From Acidipropionibacterium virtanenii (lineage in GTDB: Bacteria; Actinomycetota; Actinomycetes; Propionibacteriales; Propionibacteriaceae), in the NCBI RefSeq assembly GCF_003325455.1, contig NZ_CP025198.1, forward strand, positions 1,116,001 to 1,180,000: a DNA stretch of 64,000 nt, in the 5' to 3' direction. Every line of letters begins with the position of its first letter. Position 1 is the stretch's first letter. Of the stretch, positions 13,202-21,918 are shown in pieces. Made by a program: the position numbers and the translations under genes. The notes beneath the pieces are model-generated. The model ran no database searches, had not been told where the DNA came from, and saw nothing but the letters and a program-made list of their open reading frames with translations.

Positions 13202-13516
13202 TCATGACTCCTTGTACGGATCGAAGGACTCGCCGGTCGACTCGTCGGGGCTCTGCGGGTGCCGGGGCTGGCTCCGGTTCGCCCAGGACTCCTTGGCCTG
13301 TGCGGTGGCGTCCTCGGCGAAGCTGGAGCCGGTCGTCTCATTGGGGATGATGGCCCAGGCCACCACGTAGGCCAGCGGTCCGGCGCCGGCGAAGATCACC
13401 AGCGCGGCGGTGACGATGCGGACGAGGGTGACGTCGAGGTCGAGGCTGCGTGCAATTCCTGCGCAGACTCCGCCGATCATGCGGCCTTCCTGGGGACGGG
13501 TCAGTTTGTTGCTCAT
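13202..13516 (-). CDS. small PspC-domain membrane protein
   Basis: A 104-residue protein with an N-terminal PspC domain: KLTRPQEGRMIGGVCAGIAR, then DVTLVRIVTAALVIFAGAGP and a membrane segment ending YVVAWAIIPNE. The hydrophilic tail is rich in Ser, Pro and Asp. PspC proteins sense or buffer envelope stress. The start at 13516 overlaps the preceding gene's stop as ATGA, so it is the third gene of a translationally coupled trio with 13513-13710 and 13707-14903. The longer frame to 13609 runs back into that gene. Confidence 0.85.
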   Translation of the reverse strand: MSNKLTRPQEGRMIGGVCAGIARSLDLDVTLVRIVTAALVIFAGAGPLAYVVAWAIIPNETTGSSFAEDATAQAKESWANRSQPRHPQSPDESTGESFDPYKES

Positions 13517-13710
13517 CTTCGGTGTCCTTTCGTGATGATTGTCAGTACGAGTCCGAGGGCCCCCACACCGATGAGGATGAGGGGACCGATCCGGATGATG
13601 TCGCGCCACAGGAGATGGGCTCCCAGGGCCAGCGCGACACCCAGCCCCGAGCAGATGACGAACAGCAGGCCCCAGATGAAGGCGCCGACGTCGATGCGGC
13701 GGTGGCTCAT
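13513..13710 (-). CDS. small two-helix membrane protein of the PspC cluster
   Basis: A 65-residue hypothetical protein with two predicted membrane helices (FIWGLLFVICSGLGVALALG and IIRIGPLILIGVGALGLVL) separated by HLLWRD, and a basic C-terminus KGHRR. The HLLWRDIIRIGPLILIGVG pattern is like small membrane proteins that neighbour PspC/LiaF genes. Both ends overlap neighbours by ATGA, so it is translated as part of the trio. No specific function can be assigned. Confidence 0.75.
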   Translation of the reverse strand: MSHRRIDVGAFIWGLLFVICSGLGVALALGAHLLWRDIIRIGPLILIGVGALGLVLTIITKGHRR

Positions 13711-14903
13711 GACGGGCCCACCAGCCTCACCTGTCCGCCGTAGACCCGGAGGTGAACGGTCAGTGTCGGCACGCCCGGGATGCTCCGGTGCCGCCAGAAG
13801 GTCTGGCGGCCGGATGTGATCTGGCGCCCCTGCGGGTCGGTCACCGATCCACCCCTGATATCGGTCGTGACAACGATGTTCGCATATCTCGGTGTCACGA
13901 CTTCAATCTCGCTCCCGATCACGGCGACGGTGGTCCGGGCATCCCGGGCGAGTTCCAGGCCGGAGGCGTCGATCCGTGTCGAACTTCCGGCCACCGTGAG
14001 GCCGCCTTGAAGATCGGAGGCGTTGCTCCAGGTCGAGGTGGCCTCCTGACCCGCCACCACGCGGCTCGGCAGCCCCAGAGCCGGGGCCGCCGCAGTCGCC
14101 GCCAGGCTGACGGCCACCACGATGCCGAGCAACGGGCCGAGATGAGGCCGGCGGGAAATCGTGCCGATGAGCTCGAAGGCGCCGATGACTCCCAGGGCGG
14201 CGGCCAGAGCCAGCAGAACAGGATGTGATCCGGGAGCTGACAGGCCGATGGCGGCGGCCGCCGAGGCCGTCATGATCATCGCAGCGGTGAGCCACCAGCT
14301 GCGGTGGGGGCGCTCCGAGGATCGGCCCACCGCCCGGGCCGGTGCGGCCCGGTAAGGATCGAACCCGGGAGATTCCGGTGATGCCATGGCCGTGGCCGCT
14401 CCCGCCGGGCGTGCCGTCCGGATCGTGTCCGGAGACGAACTCGCGCCGACCGGACGGGCCGAGGCGAACCTCGGAGTCCGACGGGCCGTCCCGGTCTTCG
14501 CGCGCCATGCCATCCAGGAGAGCACCCCTATGACCACCAGAGGTCCCACACCGAAGGGGGTGATCGACGTCCAGACCGGCAGCGTGAGCAGGTACGCCGT
14601 GAGGACCACGGCGACGATCGTCCCGGTGCGCCGCCTCGCCAGGCCCGGCAGATGCCTGTCGGCCAGGGACGTCTCCGTATCATCGGGCATCAGCAGCCAT
14701 GCCGCGGCATAGCCGATGACACCTGCCCCCGCACTCAGCGCGAGCACCACAGTCAGCGCCCTCACCAGCAGCGGATCCACGTCGAGGCGTCGTGCAACCC
14801 CTGAGCACACCCCGGCGATCTGCCGGCCGGTCGACGACCGGTGCGCGCGCCGCCAGATCGGCGCCCGATCGGGCACCGGAACCGGTAGGGGCTGCGAACT
14901 CAT
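13707..14903 (-). CDS. PspC-domain multi-pass membrane protein
   Basis: A 398-residue protein. The N-terminal PspC domain (about 15-75: GRQIAGVCSGVARRLDVDP, then GYAAAWLLMP) is followed by several membrane segments (about residues 88-130 and 195-265). The C-terminal extracytoplasmic beta-rich region (about 280-398, ending VHLRVYGGQVRLVGPS) is of the kind seen in LiaF/adhesin-like domains. ATG 14903 is preferred; ATG 14912 is possible. It is divergent from the histidine kinase gene, which also carries a PspC domain, and both probably respond to the same envelope signal. Confidence 0.8.
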   Translation of the reverse strand: MSSQPLPVPVPDRAPIWRRAHRSSTGRQIAGVCSGVARRLDVDPLLVRALTVVLALSAGAGVIGYAAAWLLMPDDTETSLADRHLPGLARRRTGTIVAVVLTAYLLTLPVWTSITPFGVGPLVVIGVLSWMAWRAKTGTARRTPRFASARPVGASSSPDTIRTARPAGAATAMASPESPGFDPYRAAPARAVGRSSERPHRSWWLTAAMIMTASAAAAIGLSAPGSHPVLLALAAALGVIGAFELIGTISRRPHLGPLLGIVVAVSLAATAAAPALGLPSRVVAGQEATSTWSNASDLQGGLTVAGSSTRIDASGLELARDARTTVAVIGSEIEVVTPRYANIVVTTDIRGGSVTDPQGRQITSGRQTFWRHRSIPGVPTLTVHLRVYGGQVRLVGPS

Positions 14904-15032
14904 GGCCCCCATGCTGCCCCGGCGGTACCGTCCTGCCCATAGGGGCCCACCCTGATCCGGTCCCCATTCCGTGCAGCCGCACTGTTCCCGGGGACGCGCG
15001 GGTGGAATCGTTGCTGACCAGGAGGGCGCCAG

Positions 15033-16370
15033 ATGGAGCAGAAGCCGGGTGAACCCGGACCCGGCCGGGACCGTCAAGGCCCGGCGGCCCCGGACGCCGT
15101 GGAGCCGTGGCCGCGGCGTGCCACTCGCAGCGCCGACCAGGCCTGGCTCGTAGGGGTCGCCGCAGGACTGGCCCGGCACCTCGGCATCCCGGTCTGGATC
15201 GTGCGGCTCGGATTCATTCTGCTCACCCCCATCCAGCTGCTCGGAGCGCTGCTCTACGGCGCGCTGTGGATACTCATGCCGCGCGAGACCGACGTCACCA
15301 GCCCGGGCCTCGAGGCAGCGACTCGCCTCGGCCTGCGTCGCAGGGGCGCTGACGGCGGGCGCTCCGCGGGCGGTACCGGCGCCGTGGTGCTGATCGGCAT
15401 CGGACTGGTGCTTCTGGTCCAGGTCATCGGGAGCGGTGTCACCGCCCGGTGGTTCTGGCCGCTGGCCCTGGCGGCCGGCGGCGTCGCGCTGGTGTGGCGC
15501 CAGGCCGAGGACTCGGCATCCTCCTCGACGGCCGACGACGAGCCCCGCCGCTGGTACACGCCCCTGCTGGGTGGCGGACGGCTGATCGCCGCGACGCGGG
15601 TGGGTGCCGGTATGGCGATGGTGGGCAGCGCGATCTCGCTGGTCGCCGCATCCCAGATCGGCATGGGGCAGTGGCCGACCCTGGCGCTGATGGCCGTCCT
15701 GGTGCTCGCCGGGGCCGGCCTCGTCTCGGCACCCTGGGTGCACTCCTGGCGGGTGCGGCTCCGCAAGGCGGACCAGGAACGGGCGGTCGCCGACGCCCGG
15801 GCCGACATGGCGGCCCACCTGCACGACTCGGTACTGCAGACCCTGGCACTGATCCAGCGGGAGGCGGATGATCCCCGCGCCGTCGCCACCCTCGCCCGCC
15901 GTCAGGAGCGGGAACTCCGCGAGTGGCTCTACGGCGGCGCGAGCGCCACATCCGCGGGCACGCCGGCGGGAGGCGATGGCCCCGAGCCGTCCACCCTCAA
16001 GGCTGCGCTGGCGGCCGAGGCCTCGCGCATCGAGGCCGAGCGCGGGGTGCCGGTCGAACTGGTCTGCGTCGGTGACACCGACATCACCGAGCGACTCCGG
16101 GCGATGGTTCAGGCGGCCGCCGAGGCGGTGATGAACGCGGCGAAGCACTCGCATGCCGCCAAGGTCGACGTCTACGCGGAGGTCGAACCGGAGCTCGTGG
16201 AGGTCTTCGTGCGCGATCGTGGGGTCGGGTTCGACCCTGAGACCATCGCAGATGACAGGATGGGGGTGCGACGTTCGATCATCGAGCGGATGGAGAGGCA
16301 CGGGGGATGCGCGCACATCCGTACGGGAGTCGGCGAGGGAACCGAGATTCGGCTGGAGATGGCGCCATGA
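15033..16370 (+). CDS. sensor histidine kinase with N-terminal PspC domain
   Basis: A 445-residue kinase. The N-terminal PspC-like segment (about 30-85: AWLVGVAAGLARHLGIPVWI, then LLYGALWILMP) is followed by about four more membrane helices to residue 235. The dimerisation motif AAHLHDSVLQTLALIQRE contains the phospho-accepting His. The HATPase domain has VMNAAKHS (N box) and DRGVGFDP (G1). This is the architecture of actinobacterial LiaS/MacS-like envelope-stress kinases. AGGAGG precedes the ATG. The stop overlaps the response-regulator start as ATGA, so the pair is coupled. The ligand is unknown. Confidence 0.9.
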   Translation: MEQKPGEPGPGRDRQGPAAPDAVEPWPRRATRSADQAWLVGVAAGLARHLGIPVWIVRLGFILLTPIQLLGALLYGALWILMPRETDVTSPGLEAATRLGLRRRGADGGRSAGGTGAVVLIGIGLVLLVQVIGSGVTARWFWPLALAAGGVALVWRQAEDSASSSTADDEPRRWYTPLLGGGRLIAATRVGAGMAMVGSAISLVAASQIGMGQWPTLALMAVLVLAGAGLVSAPWVHSWRVRLRKADQERAVADARADMAAHLHDSVLQTLALIQREADDPRAVATLARRQERELREWLYGGASATSAGTPAGGDGPEPSTLKAALAAEASRIEAERGVPVELVCVGDTDITERLRAMVQAAAEAVMNAAKHSHAAKVDVYAEVEPELVEVFVRDRGVGFDPETIADDRMGVRRSIIERMERHGGCAHIRTGVGEGTEIRLEMAP

Positions 16371-17074
16371 CCGGCGCCGGTGATGAGGCGGAGATGACCC
16401 AGACAACGACCGAGCTGGACGGTCCGGTGAGCATCGTCCTGGTGGACGATCACGAGATGTTCCGGTCGGGGGTGAGGGCGGAGATGGAACGGCACCGGGA
16501 CAGGGTGACGGTGGTCGGCGAGGGGCAGGACGTCGAGACCTCGGTGAGCGCGGTGATGGGGTCCCTGCCCCGGGTGGTGCTGCTCGACGTCCACCTTCCA
16601 GGCGGCGGAGGTGCCGAGGTCATCCGGCGCTGCGAGGCCGCAGGTCTGGGATCGGCCACCCGATTTCTCGCCCTGTCGGTCTCCGACGCCGCCGAGGACG
16701 TCATCACCGTGATCCGGGCGGGCGCCCGCGGATATGTCACCAAGTCGATCTCCTCGGAGGACCTCCTGTCCGCCATCGAACGGGTGGCCACCGGCGATGC
16801 GGTCTTCTCTCCGCGGCTGGCCGGTTTCGTGCTGGACGCCTTCTCCGGATCGATCGAGGTGGCCAGCATCGACGAGGATCTCGACCGGCTCTCCCCCCGG
16901 GAGCGAGAGGTGATGCGGCTGATCGCCCGCGGCTACGCCTACAAGGAGGTCGCCAAGGAGCTGTTCATCTCGGTCAAGACCGTCGAGACCCATGTGTCGA
17001 ATGTGCTGCGCAAGCTGCAGCTGTCGAACCGGTATGAACTCACTCGTTGGGCCACCGACCGCCGGCTCATCTGA
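16367..17074 (+). CDS. LuxR/NarL-family response regulator
   Basis: A 235-residue regulator, partner of the preceding kinase. The receiver domain has acidic pocket VDDHE near residue 25, phospho-acceptor Asp in VVLLDVHLPGG and Lys in GYVTKSIS. The C-terminal LuxR helix-turn-helix reads LSPREREVMRLIARGYAYKE, then FISVKTVETHVSNVLRKLQL. An insert of about 20 residues between the domains is acidic. ATG 16367 overlaps the kinase stop by 4 nt. The divergent PspC trio is an obvious candidate target, but no operator was identified. Confidence 0.93.
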   Translation: MTGAGDEAEMTQTTTELDGPVSIVLVDDHEMFRSGVRAEMERHRDRVTVVGEGQDVETSVSAVMGSLPRVVLLDVHLPGGGGAEVIRRCEAAGLGSATRFLALSVSDAAEDVITVIRAGARGYVTKSISSEDLLSAIERVATGDAVFSPRLAGFVLDAFSGSIEVASIDEDLDRLSPREREVMRLIARGYAYKEVAKELFISVKTVETHVSNVLRKLQLSNRYELTRWATDRRLI

Positions 17075-17108
17075 CCTCGCCCATCGGCGCGCGGATCGGA
17101 CGCGAAGA

Positions 17109-17137
17109 ACAGCCCCTCCCGGATCGGGAGGGGCTGT
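17109..17137. terminator. bidirectional terminator
   Basis: ACAGCCCCTCCCG, a 3-nt loop and CGGGAGGGGCTGT form a perfect 13-bp stem between the convergent response-regulator gene and the GlsB-family gene. Confidence 0.85.
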
Positions 17138-17157
17138 GTGGGGCGCTGCGGACCGGG

Positions 17158-17421
17158 TCAGGCGCTGCGGCGCCCCTTGATGAATCCCCAGACGATCAGC
17201 ACGATGAGGGAGCCGACGATGGCCAGCAGCCACGACTGCAGGCTCCAGAAGTGATAGATACCGACATGGAACAGGCTGCTTCCGATCCAACCCCCGACCA
17301 CCGACCCGACGACTCCGAGGAGCAGGGTGGCGAACCAACCGCCTCCTTGACGTCCGGGCAGGATGGCCTTGGCGATCGATCCGGCGATCAGCCCCAACAT
17401 GATCCAACCTAGAAATCCCAT
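17158..17421 (-). CDS. GlsB/YeaQ/YmgE-family stress-response membrane protein
   Basis: An 87-residue protein with three hydrophobic segments and the family's glycine pattern: [40 protein letters not shown], then a third helix LLAIVGSLIVLIVWG and basic tail KGRRSA. Members are induced by stress in many bacteria; the mechanism is unknown. ATG 17421 gives the normal length; the frame to 17499 adds unrelated sequence. It lies downstream of the cardiolipin synthase-like gene on the same strand. Confidence 0.9.
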   Translation of the reverse strand: MGFLGWIMLGLIAGSIAKAILPGRQGGGWFATLLLGVVGSVVGGWIGSSLFHVGIYHFWSLQSWLLAIVGSLIVLIVWGFIKGRRSA

Positions 17422-17503
17422 GCCGTCCACGATAGGGCCCGTCCGGGCCGCGGAGAAGGAACCAGGGCCCGGCTCAGGGACTTGCCGGGGTCGCCGCACC
17501 CGG

Positions 17504-18763
17504 TCAGAAGAACGGGCGCCACGGCGCCAGCAGGGCCTCGGTGAACTTGGCCATCACGGAGCGGTCGCGCCACTGATCGGCGTCGAGCTCCAGGCAGTTG
17601 CGGGAGTCGATCCCGAAGATCTCCTCCATCTGGGAGGCCACCTGGTCGCCGATCACCGAGATGTTCACCTCGTAGTTGCCCTGTAGCGACATCCGGTCGA
17701 TGTTGGCGGTGCCGATGGTCGACCAGATCCCGTCGATAGTGCAGGTCTTCGCGTGGACCATTGCGCCCTGGTACAGCAGCAGATGCACCCCGTAGCCCAG
17801 CAGCCGCTCGTAGTACCCCCTGCTCAGCCAGTCGGCGACCACATGGTTGGACTCCGCGGGAATGATGATCCGCACGTCCACACCGCGTTCGCAGGCCTCG
17901 TGCAGGGCGGCGAGGACGTCGTGGTCGGGAATGAGGTAGGCCTGAGTCATCCAGATCCGCTCCGAGGCCCGGTCGATCGCCTCCAGGTACATGTTGCGGA
18001 TCGGGTAGACCGCGACCCGGGGGGTGTTCCGGTGGACGTCGATCTCGGTGTCCCAGCGGCGGGAACCCGGTGACCGGAGCTCGGGGATCCGGCGTCTGCG
18101 CGCCAGCGACGCGTAGGGCCGCTGGTTCCAGTGATCGACGAAGACATTCTCCAGGTCGGCCACGCTGGGCCCGACCACCTTCGCATGGGTGTCGCGCCAC
18201 CGGTCGGCATAGGTCGAGCCGATGTTGTATCCGCCGACGTAGGCGACCTTCGAGTCGACGATGAGGAGCTTGCGGTGATCCCGCCCGATATTGCGCAGGC
18301 TCGGCATCGCCATCGCCACGACGGGCTGACTCTGGGTGTGGACCCCGTCCAGGTGGTGGAAGAAGCGGGGGTCGACGACAAGATTGGCGAACTGGTCCCA
18401 CACGACGTAGACGTCGACCCCTCGGGCTGCGGCGTCGACCAGCGCTTGGCGGAACCTCTCGCCGACCTCGTCGGCCTTCCAGATGAAGGTCTCGAAGTAG
18501 ACGGTGCTGGTGGCGGACCCGATGTCGGCCAGCATCTGCTCGTAGAGGTCACGGCCGAAGGTGAAGACGCTCACCTCGTCCGGGCCGGCCGTGATCGGGG
18601 CGACCGGTGCGGTGGGGAAGCGGTAAGGCCGCCGGCCACGGCGCTTGACCGCCGCATATCCCATCAACGCCCCGGCCGCGACCACCTGAGCCAACGCCGT
18701 TGCTCCGGCGATCCGGTTCAGGGCGGTGCGCAGACGTCCGGTGGAGCGCTGGGAGGAGACCAT
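17504..18763 (-). CDS. cardiolipin synthase-like phospholipase D protein
   Basis: A 419-residue membrane-anchored protein with a single N-terminal hydrophobic stretch (about 25-42). Two phospholipase D HKD motifs are complete: HRKLLIVDSKVAYVGGYN (about 170) and HAKTCTIDGIWSTIGTANID (about 345). It is likely to condense phosphatidyl lipids into cardiolipin, though other phosphatidyl transfers fit equally. ATG 18763 is preferred over GTG 18772 because TAGAGT lies 7 nt upstream, suggesting a leaderless mRNA. The divergence point with metI is only about 60 nt. Confidence 0.85.
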   Translation of the reverse strand: MVSSQRSTGRLRTALNRIAGATALAQVVAAGALMGYAAVKRRGRRPYRFPTAPVAPITAGPDEVSVFTFGRDLYEQMLADIGSATSTVYFETFIWKADEVGERFRQALVDAAARGVDVYVVWDQFANLVVDPRFFHHLDGVHTQSQPVVAMAMPSLRNIGRDHRKLLIVDSKVAYVGGYNIGSTYADRWRDTHAKVVGPSVADLENVFVDHWNQRPYASLARRRRIPELRSPGSRRWDTEIDVHRNTPRVAVYPIRNMYLEAIDRASERIWMTQAYLIPDHDVLAALHEACERGVDVRIIIPAESNHVVADWLSRGYYERLLGYGVHLLLYQGAMVHAKTCTIDGIWSTIGTANIDRMSLQGNYEVNISVIGDQVASQMEEIFGIDSRNCLELDADQWRDRSVMAKFTEALLAPWRPFF

Positions 18764-18770
18764 GCCACTC

Positions 18771-18776
18771 ACTCTA
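18771..18776 (-). promoter_or_regulatory. candidate -10 box, leaderless start
   Basis: TAGAGT on the minus strand lies 7 nt before the ATG at 18763. Confidence 0.45.
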
Positions 18777-18821
18777 TCCGGGCTCGCGGATGACGATCCG
18801 ATCGGATCATCGGGTACGTCA

Positions 18822-19478
18822 TCAGCGGCGCAGGGCCTTTCGGGCCAGGGCGTTCCCGGCGAACTGGGCGGCCTGGACGATGATGATGATCGTCACGACA
18901 GCGATGAGGGTGACCGTCCAGTTGAACCGCTGGTAGCCGTACTGGATGGCGAACTGGCCGAGCCCGCCACCGCCGATGGCGCCGGCGATCGCCGTCATGT
19001 CGACGATGGCGATGAGCACGTAGGTGTAGCCCAGGACCAGTGGGCCCAGAGCCTCGCGGGCCACGACGTCGAAGAGGATTCGCCACGGGCCCGCACCCAT
19101 CGCCCTCGCAGCCTCGATGACGCCGGGATCGACGGTCACGAGGTTCTGCTCGACGATCCGCGACATGGCGAAGGTGGCGGCGATGCACAGCGGGAAGGTG
19201 GCCGCCTGGACGCCGATCGTGGTACCGACCACCTTCAGCGTCAGCGGGCCGATCGCCGTCATGAAGATGATGAAGGGGATCGGGCGCACGATGTTGACGA
19301 TGACGTTCAGTACCAGATTGGCCGTGCGGTTGGCCAGCAGCCCGCCGCGGCGGGTGGCGAACAGGAAGATACCCAGCACCAGTCCCAGGATTCCGCCGAC
19401 GATCAGGGTGATCACGGCCATGAACAGGGTCTGCCAGATGGCGTCCAGGTAGATGGGTCTCAGAGTGGTCCAGTCCAT
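18822..19478 (-). CDS. metI: methionine ABC transporter permease MetI
   Basis: A 218-residue permease with five or six membrane helices and the ABC-interaction loop EAARAMGAGPWRILFDVVAREALGP (EAA motif, about residues 138-160). It matches MetI-type permeases in length and in the opening, which inserts into the membrane without a signal peptide. It is the last gene of metQ-metN-metI; its ATG overlaps the metN stop by one base (TGATG). The metal or peptide permeases of the same superfamily are less likely given the MetQ/MetN neighbours. Confidence 0.93.
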   Translation of the reverse strand: MDWTTLRPIYLDAIWQTLFMAVITLIVGGILGLVLGIFLFATRRGGLLANRTANLVLNVIVNIVRPIPFIIFMTAIGPLTLKVVGTTIGVQAATFPLCIAATFAMSRIVEQNLVTVDPGVIEAARAMGAGPWRILFDVVAREALGPLVLGYTYVLIAIVDMTAIAGAIGGGGLGQFAIQYGYQRFNWTVTLIAVVTIIIIVQAAQFAGNALARKALRR

Positions 19479-20554
19479 CAGTCCCGTCCCTCCGTCGTCG
19501 ACGCCGGGCTGTCGGGGACGGTGTCGCCCGACAGGGAGCGCAGCAGCCGGGCCGCGTCCTCGACGTCGTGATCGGCGCCGCTCAACGCCAGGGTGTAGTT
19601 GCCCATGGCCCCTCCGCGCACCTCGATGACACCGCCGTGGACGATCCGGTAGTTGACGCCGCCCCGCCTGCCCAGTTCGGCCAACGCCGAACCGAAGGCG
19701 GCGGCATCGACGCTGGTGACGTCGACCAGGGTGGAGCCCGGATTCTCGGTGCTCAGCCTCTCCAGCTCCTCGGACCCGGGGTGCTGGCCGATGATGGTGG
19801 CCAGGAACCTCCGGGTGGTCTCTGCCGCCGGGGCGGCGAAGACCTGCCGGGCCGGACCGGACTCGACCAGTCTTCCGGCCTCCAGCACGCTCACCCGGTC
19901 GGCGATGGTGCGCACCACCTCCATCTCGTGGGTGATGACGATGACCGTGACCCCGAGTTCCTCGTTGATCCTGCGCAGCAGGCCGAGGACCCCGGCGGTG
20001 GTCTCCGGATCCAGCGCGGAGGTGGACTCGTCGGCCAGCAGGATGGTGGGCCGGGTGGCCAGCGCCCGAGCGATCCCGACCCGTTGCTTCTGGCCTCCCG
20101 AGAGCTGGTCGGGATGGGTCCACGCCTTCTCGGTGAGACCCACGAAGGAGAGCAGCTCGGTGACCCGGGCCCGCTCCTCGGTCTTCGACCACTTCGCCAG
20201 CTTCAGCGGATATGCGACGTTGTCGTAGATGGTCCGCGAAGCGAAGAGGTTGAACTGCTGGAAGATCATGCCGATGTCGGTGCGCAGCGGGCGCAGGGCC
20301 CGTTCGGGCAGCTGCGAGATGTCGGTGCGCTTGACGATCACGCGACCCCGGGTCGGCTTCTCAAGCCCGTTGATGAGCCGGACCAGGGTGGACTTGCCCG
20401 CCCCGGACTGCCCGATCACCGCCGAGATCTCACCGGCCCGGAAGTCCAGGTTGATGTCATCGAGAGCGGTGACCGGGCCCGATCGGGTCTGGAAGACCTT
20501 GCCGACGTGATCGAAGTGGATGATCGGATCGTCCATTGCGGCTCCGGTGGTCAC
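19478..20554 (-). CDS. metN: methionine ABC transporter ATP-binding protein MetN
   Basis: A 358-residue ATPase. It has Walker A GQSGAGKS near 49, Q-loop IFQQFN, signature LSGGQKQRVGIARALA, Walker B ILLADESTSALD and switch THEM. The C-terminal part (about 265-340) is a NIL domain, the regulatory domain through which methionine inhibits MetN in characterised importers. GTG 20554 overlaps the metQ stop as GTGA; ATG 20536 is an alternative start. It powers import with MetI and MetQ. Confidence 0.95.
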   Translation of the reverse strand: MTTGAAMDDPIIHFDHVGKVFQTRSGPVTALDDINLDFRAGEISAVIGQSGAGKSTLVRLINGLEKPTRGRVIVKRTDISQLPERALRPLRTDIGMIFQQFNLFASRTIYDNVAYPLKLAKWSKTEERARVTELLSFVGLTEKAWTHPDQLSGGQKQRVGIARALATRPTILLADESTSALDPETTAGVLGLLRRINEELGVTVIVITHEMEVVRTIADRVSVLEAGRLVESGPARQVFAAPAAETTRRFLATIIGQHPGSEELERLSTENPGSTLVDVTSVDAAAFGSALAELGRRGGVNYRIVHGGVIEVRGGAMGNYTLALSGADHDVEDAARLLRSLSGDTVPDSPASTTEGRD

Positions 20555-21528
20555 TTGAGTTCGGCCTGCAGGTCATCGAGGGCCTTCTGAAGATCGGCCT
20601 GTGACTTGCCGGTGACGACGTGTGCGGTGTTCCCGGACTCGGCGAGCACCGATTTCGTCACCTCCGGATCGTGCCAGATCCGGGCCACCTTCTTGTAGGT
20701 CGCATTGTTCTTGTCCTTGGCGCGGGCGGCGAAGATGTTGATATAGGGCTCGGCCTCCTTGCTGGACGGGTCGTCCTCGGCCAGGGCGGTGTCGGGGTCG
20801 ATCTTGGCGTCCACGGCGAATCCGTTGTTGATCACCGAGGCGTCGACGCTCGGCAGCGCGGTGACCGTCTGGGAGGCGTCGACCGCGGTGACGGTGACCT
20901 TCGACTTCGCCGCGACGACGTCGGCCGGGGTCGACAGCGGAGAGCCGCCGTCCTTGAGGGTCAGCAGGCCGGCCTTCTGCAGCAGCAGGAGCGCCCGGCC
21001 CTGGTTGGTGTCGTCATTCGGGATGGCGACCTTGCCGCCGGAGGGGATCTCGCTGACCTTCTTGTGGGTCTTGGAGTAGATCGACAGCGGCACGATGTAG
21101 GTGGAGTCCAGGGGCACCAGATTGTCGTTGTTCTCGTGGTTGTAGTTGGCCAGGAAGAAGATGTGCTGGAAGTAGTTGAGGTCGATCTGGCCCTGGGACA
21201 GCGCCCGGTTGGGCTGGTTGTAGTCGCTGAAGTCGACCTTCTCGATGGTGATCCCCTGGGCGGCGGCCTTCTTGATGAAGATGGGCCAGAACTTCGCACC
21301 CGCCTCGGTGGTGCCGATCTTGACGGTGACCTTCGCTCCGCCGGTGGCCGACTCGCCGCCGGCGGCGGAGCCCGAACCGCGCTGGGTGGCCCACACGATG
21401 GCGCCTGCGATGAGGGCGATCACGACGACGACGGCTGTGATGATGATTCCCCGGTGGCCGCCACCGGGCTTCTCAGGAAGCGCGGCGGGCTCTTCGGCGG
21501 GGGTGGGCTGATGGTCTGAGGTGCTCAT
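20551..21528 (-). CDS. metQ: methionine ABC transporter substrate-binding protein MetQ, helix-anchored
   Basis: A 325-residue NlpA/MetQ-family binding protein. The ligand-binding region begins near residue 68 (KVTVKIGTTEAGAKFWPIF) and includes the family pattern DFSDYNQPNRALSQGQIDLN and NYFQHIFFL. Instead of a lipoprotein signal with a Cys lipobox, the N-terminus has about 25 hydrophilic residues and one strong hydrophobic helix (IIITAVVVVIALIAGAIVWA), so it is probably held by an uncleaved membrane anchor. AGGAG precedes the ATG. It is the first gene of the operon, behind a leader of about 385 nt. Confidence 0.93.
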   Translation of the reverse strand: MSTSDHQPTPAEEPAALPEKPGGGHRGIIITAVVVVIALIAGAIVWATQRGSGSAAGGESATGGAKVTVKIGTTEAGAKFWPIFIKKAAAQGITIEKVDFSDYNQPNRALSQGQIDLNYFQHIFFLANYNHENNDNLVPLDSTYIVPLSIYSKTHKKVSEIPSGGKVAIPNDDTNQGRALLLLQKAGLLTLKDGGSPLSTPADVVAAKSKVTVTAVDASQTVTALPSVDASVINNGFAVDAKIDPDTALAEDDPSSKEAEPYINIFAARAKDKNNATYKKVARIWHDPEVTKSVLAESGNTAHVVTGKSQADLQKALDDLQAELK

Positions 21529-21692
21529 GGGAGTCTCCTGGACAAAGAGATGTGACCGGACACGGGCGGGGCCCGGGGGATGGATGAGGCCACGGGGGAT
21601 CGGTGCCGTAGGGGCCCGGGTCGTCGCGGGGGCGAGGAGGGCAAGGCGGACCGACCGGTCATGGCGGTGGTCCTGCTGGGCGCGGGGCCGGA

Positions 21693-21794
21693 TCAGCAGG
21701 TGCCGGACATTCGGCAACACATGGCGTCGCAGCCACACATCATCATCGACGCACGCCGGTCGGCGTGGACGCGATGAATGGTGGCGGTCGCCAT
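21693..21794 (-). CDS. Met/Cys-rich leader peptide of the metQNI operon
   Basis: A 33-residue reading frame with a good ribosome site (AGGAGA, 6 nt before ATG 21794), located in the metQ leader and ending 164 nt before metQ. The second half reads MMMCGCDAMCCRMSGTC, with five Met and five Cys in 17 residues. The first half includes HRVHADRRAS, reminiscent of the short Arg/His/Asp leader peptides annotated upstream of sulfur genes in actinobacteria. I infer control by ribosome stalling: when charged Met- or Cys-tRNA is scarce, the ribosome would pause and change the folding of the following GC-rich leader. No protein function beyond this is expected. Confidence 0.7.
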   Translation of the reverse strand: MATATIHRVHADRRASMMMCGCDAMCCRMSGTC

Positions 21795-21918
21795 GGTGTC
21801 TCTCCTGCGTTCGTGTGCCCGAAGGCCCATACCGGGGCTGCTGGAGTGTCTCGGCGGGCCGATGCCCGTGCCGATCCGCTGACCGAGCGGTGACACCCGG
21901 TCTCACAACCTGGACGCA

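Noticed and set aside
21800-21912. Possible SAM riboswitch in the metQ leader
   Set aside because: The stretch is structured but the conserved SAM-I, SAM-II and SAM-IV sequence blocks are not present.
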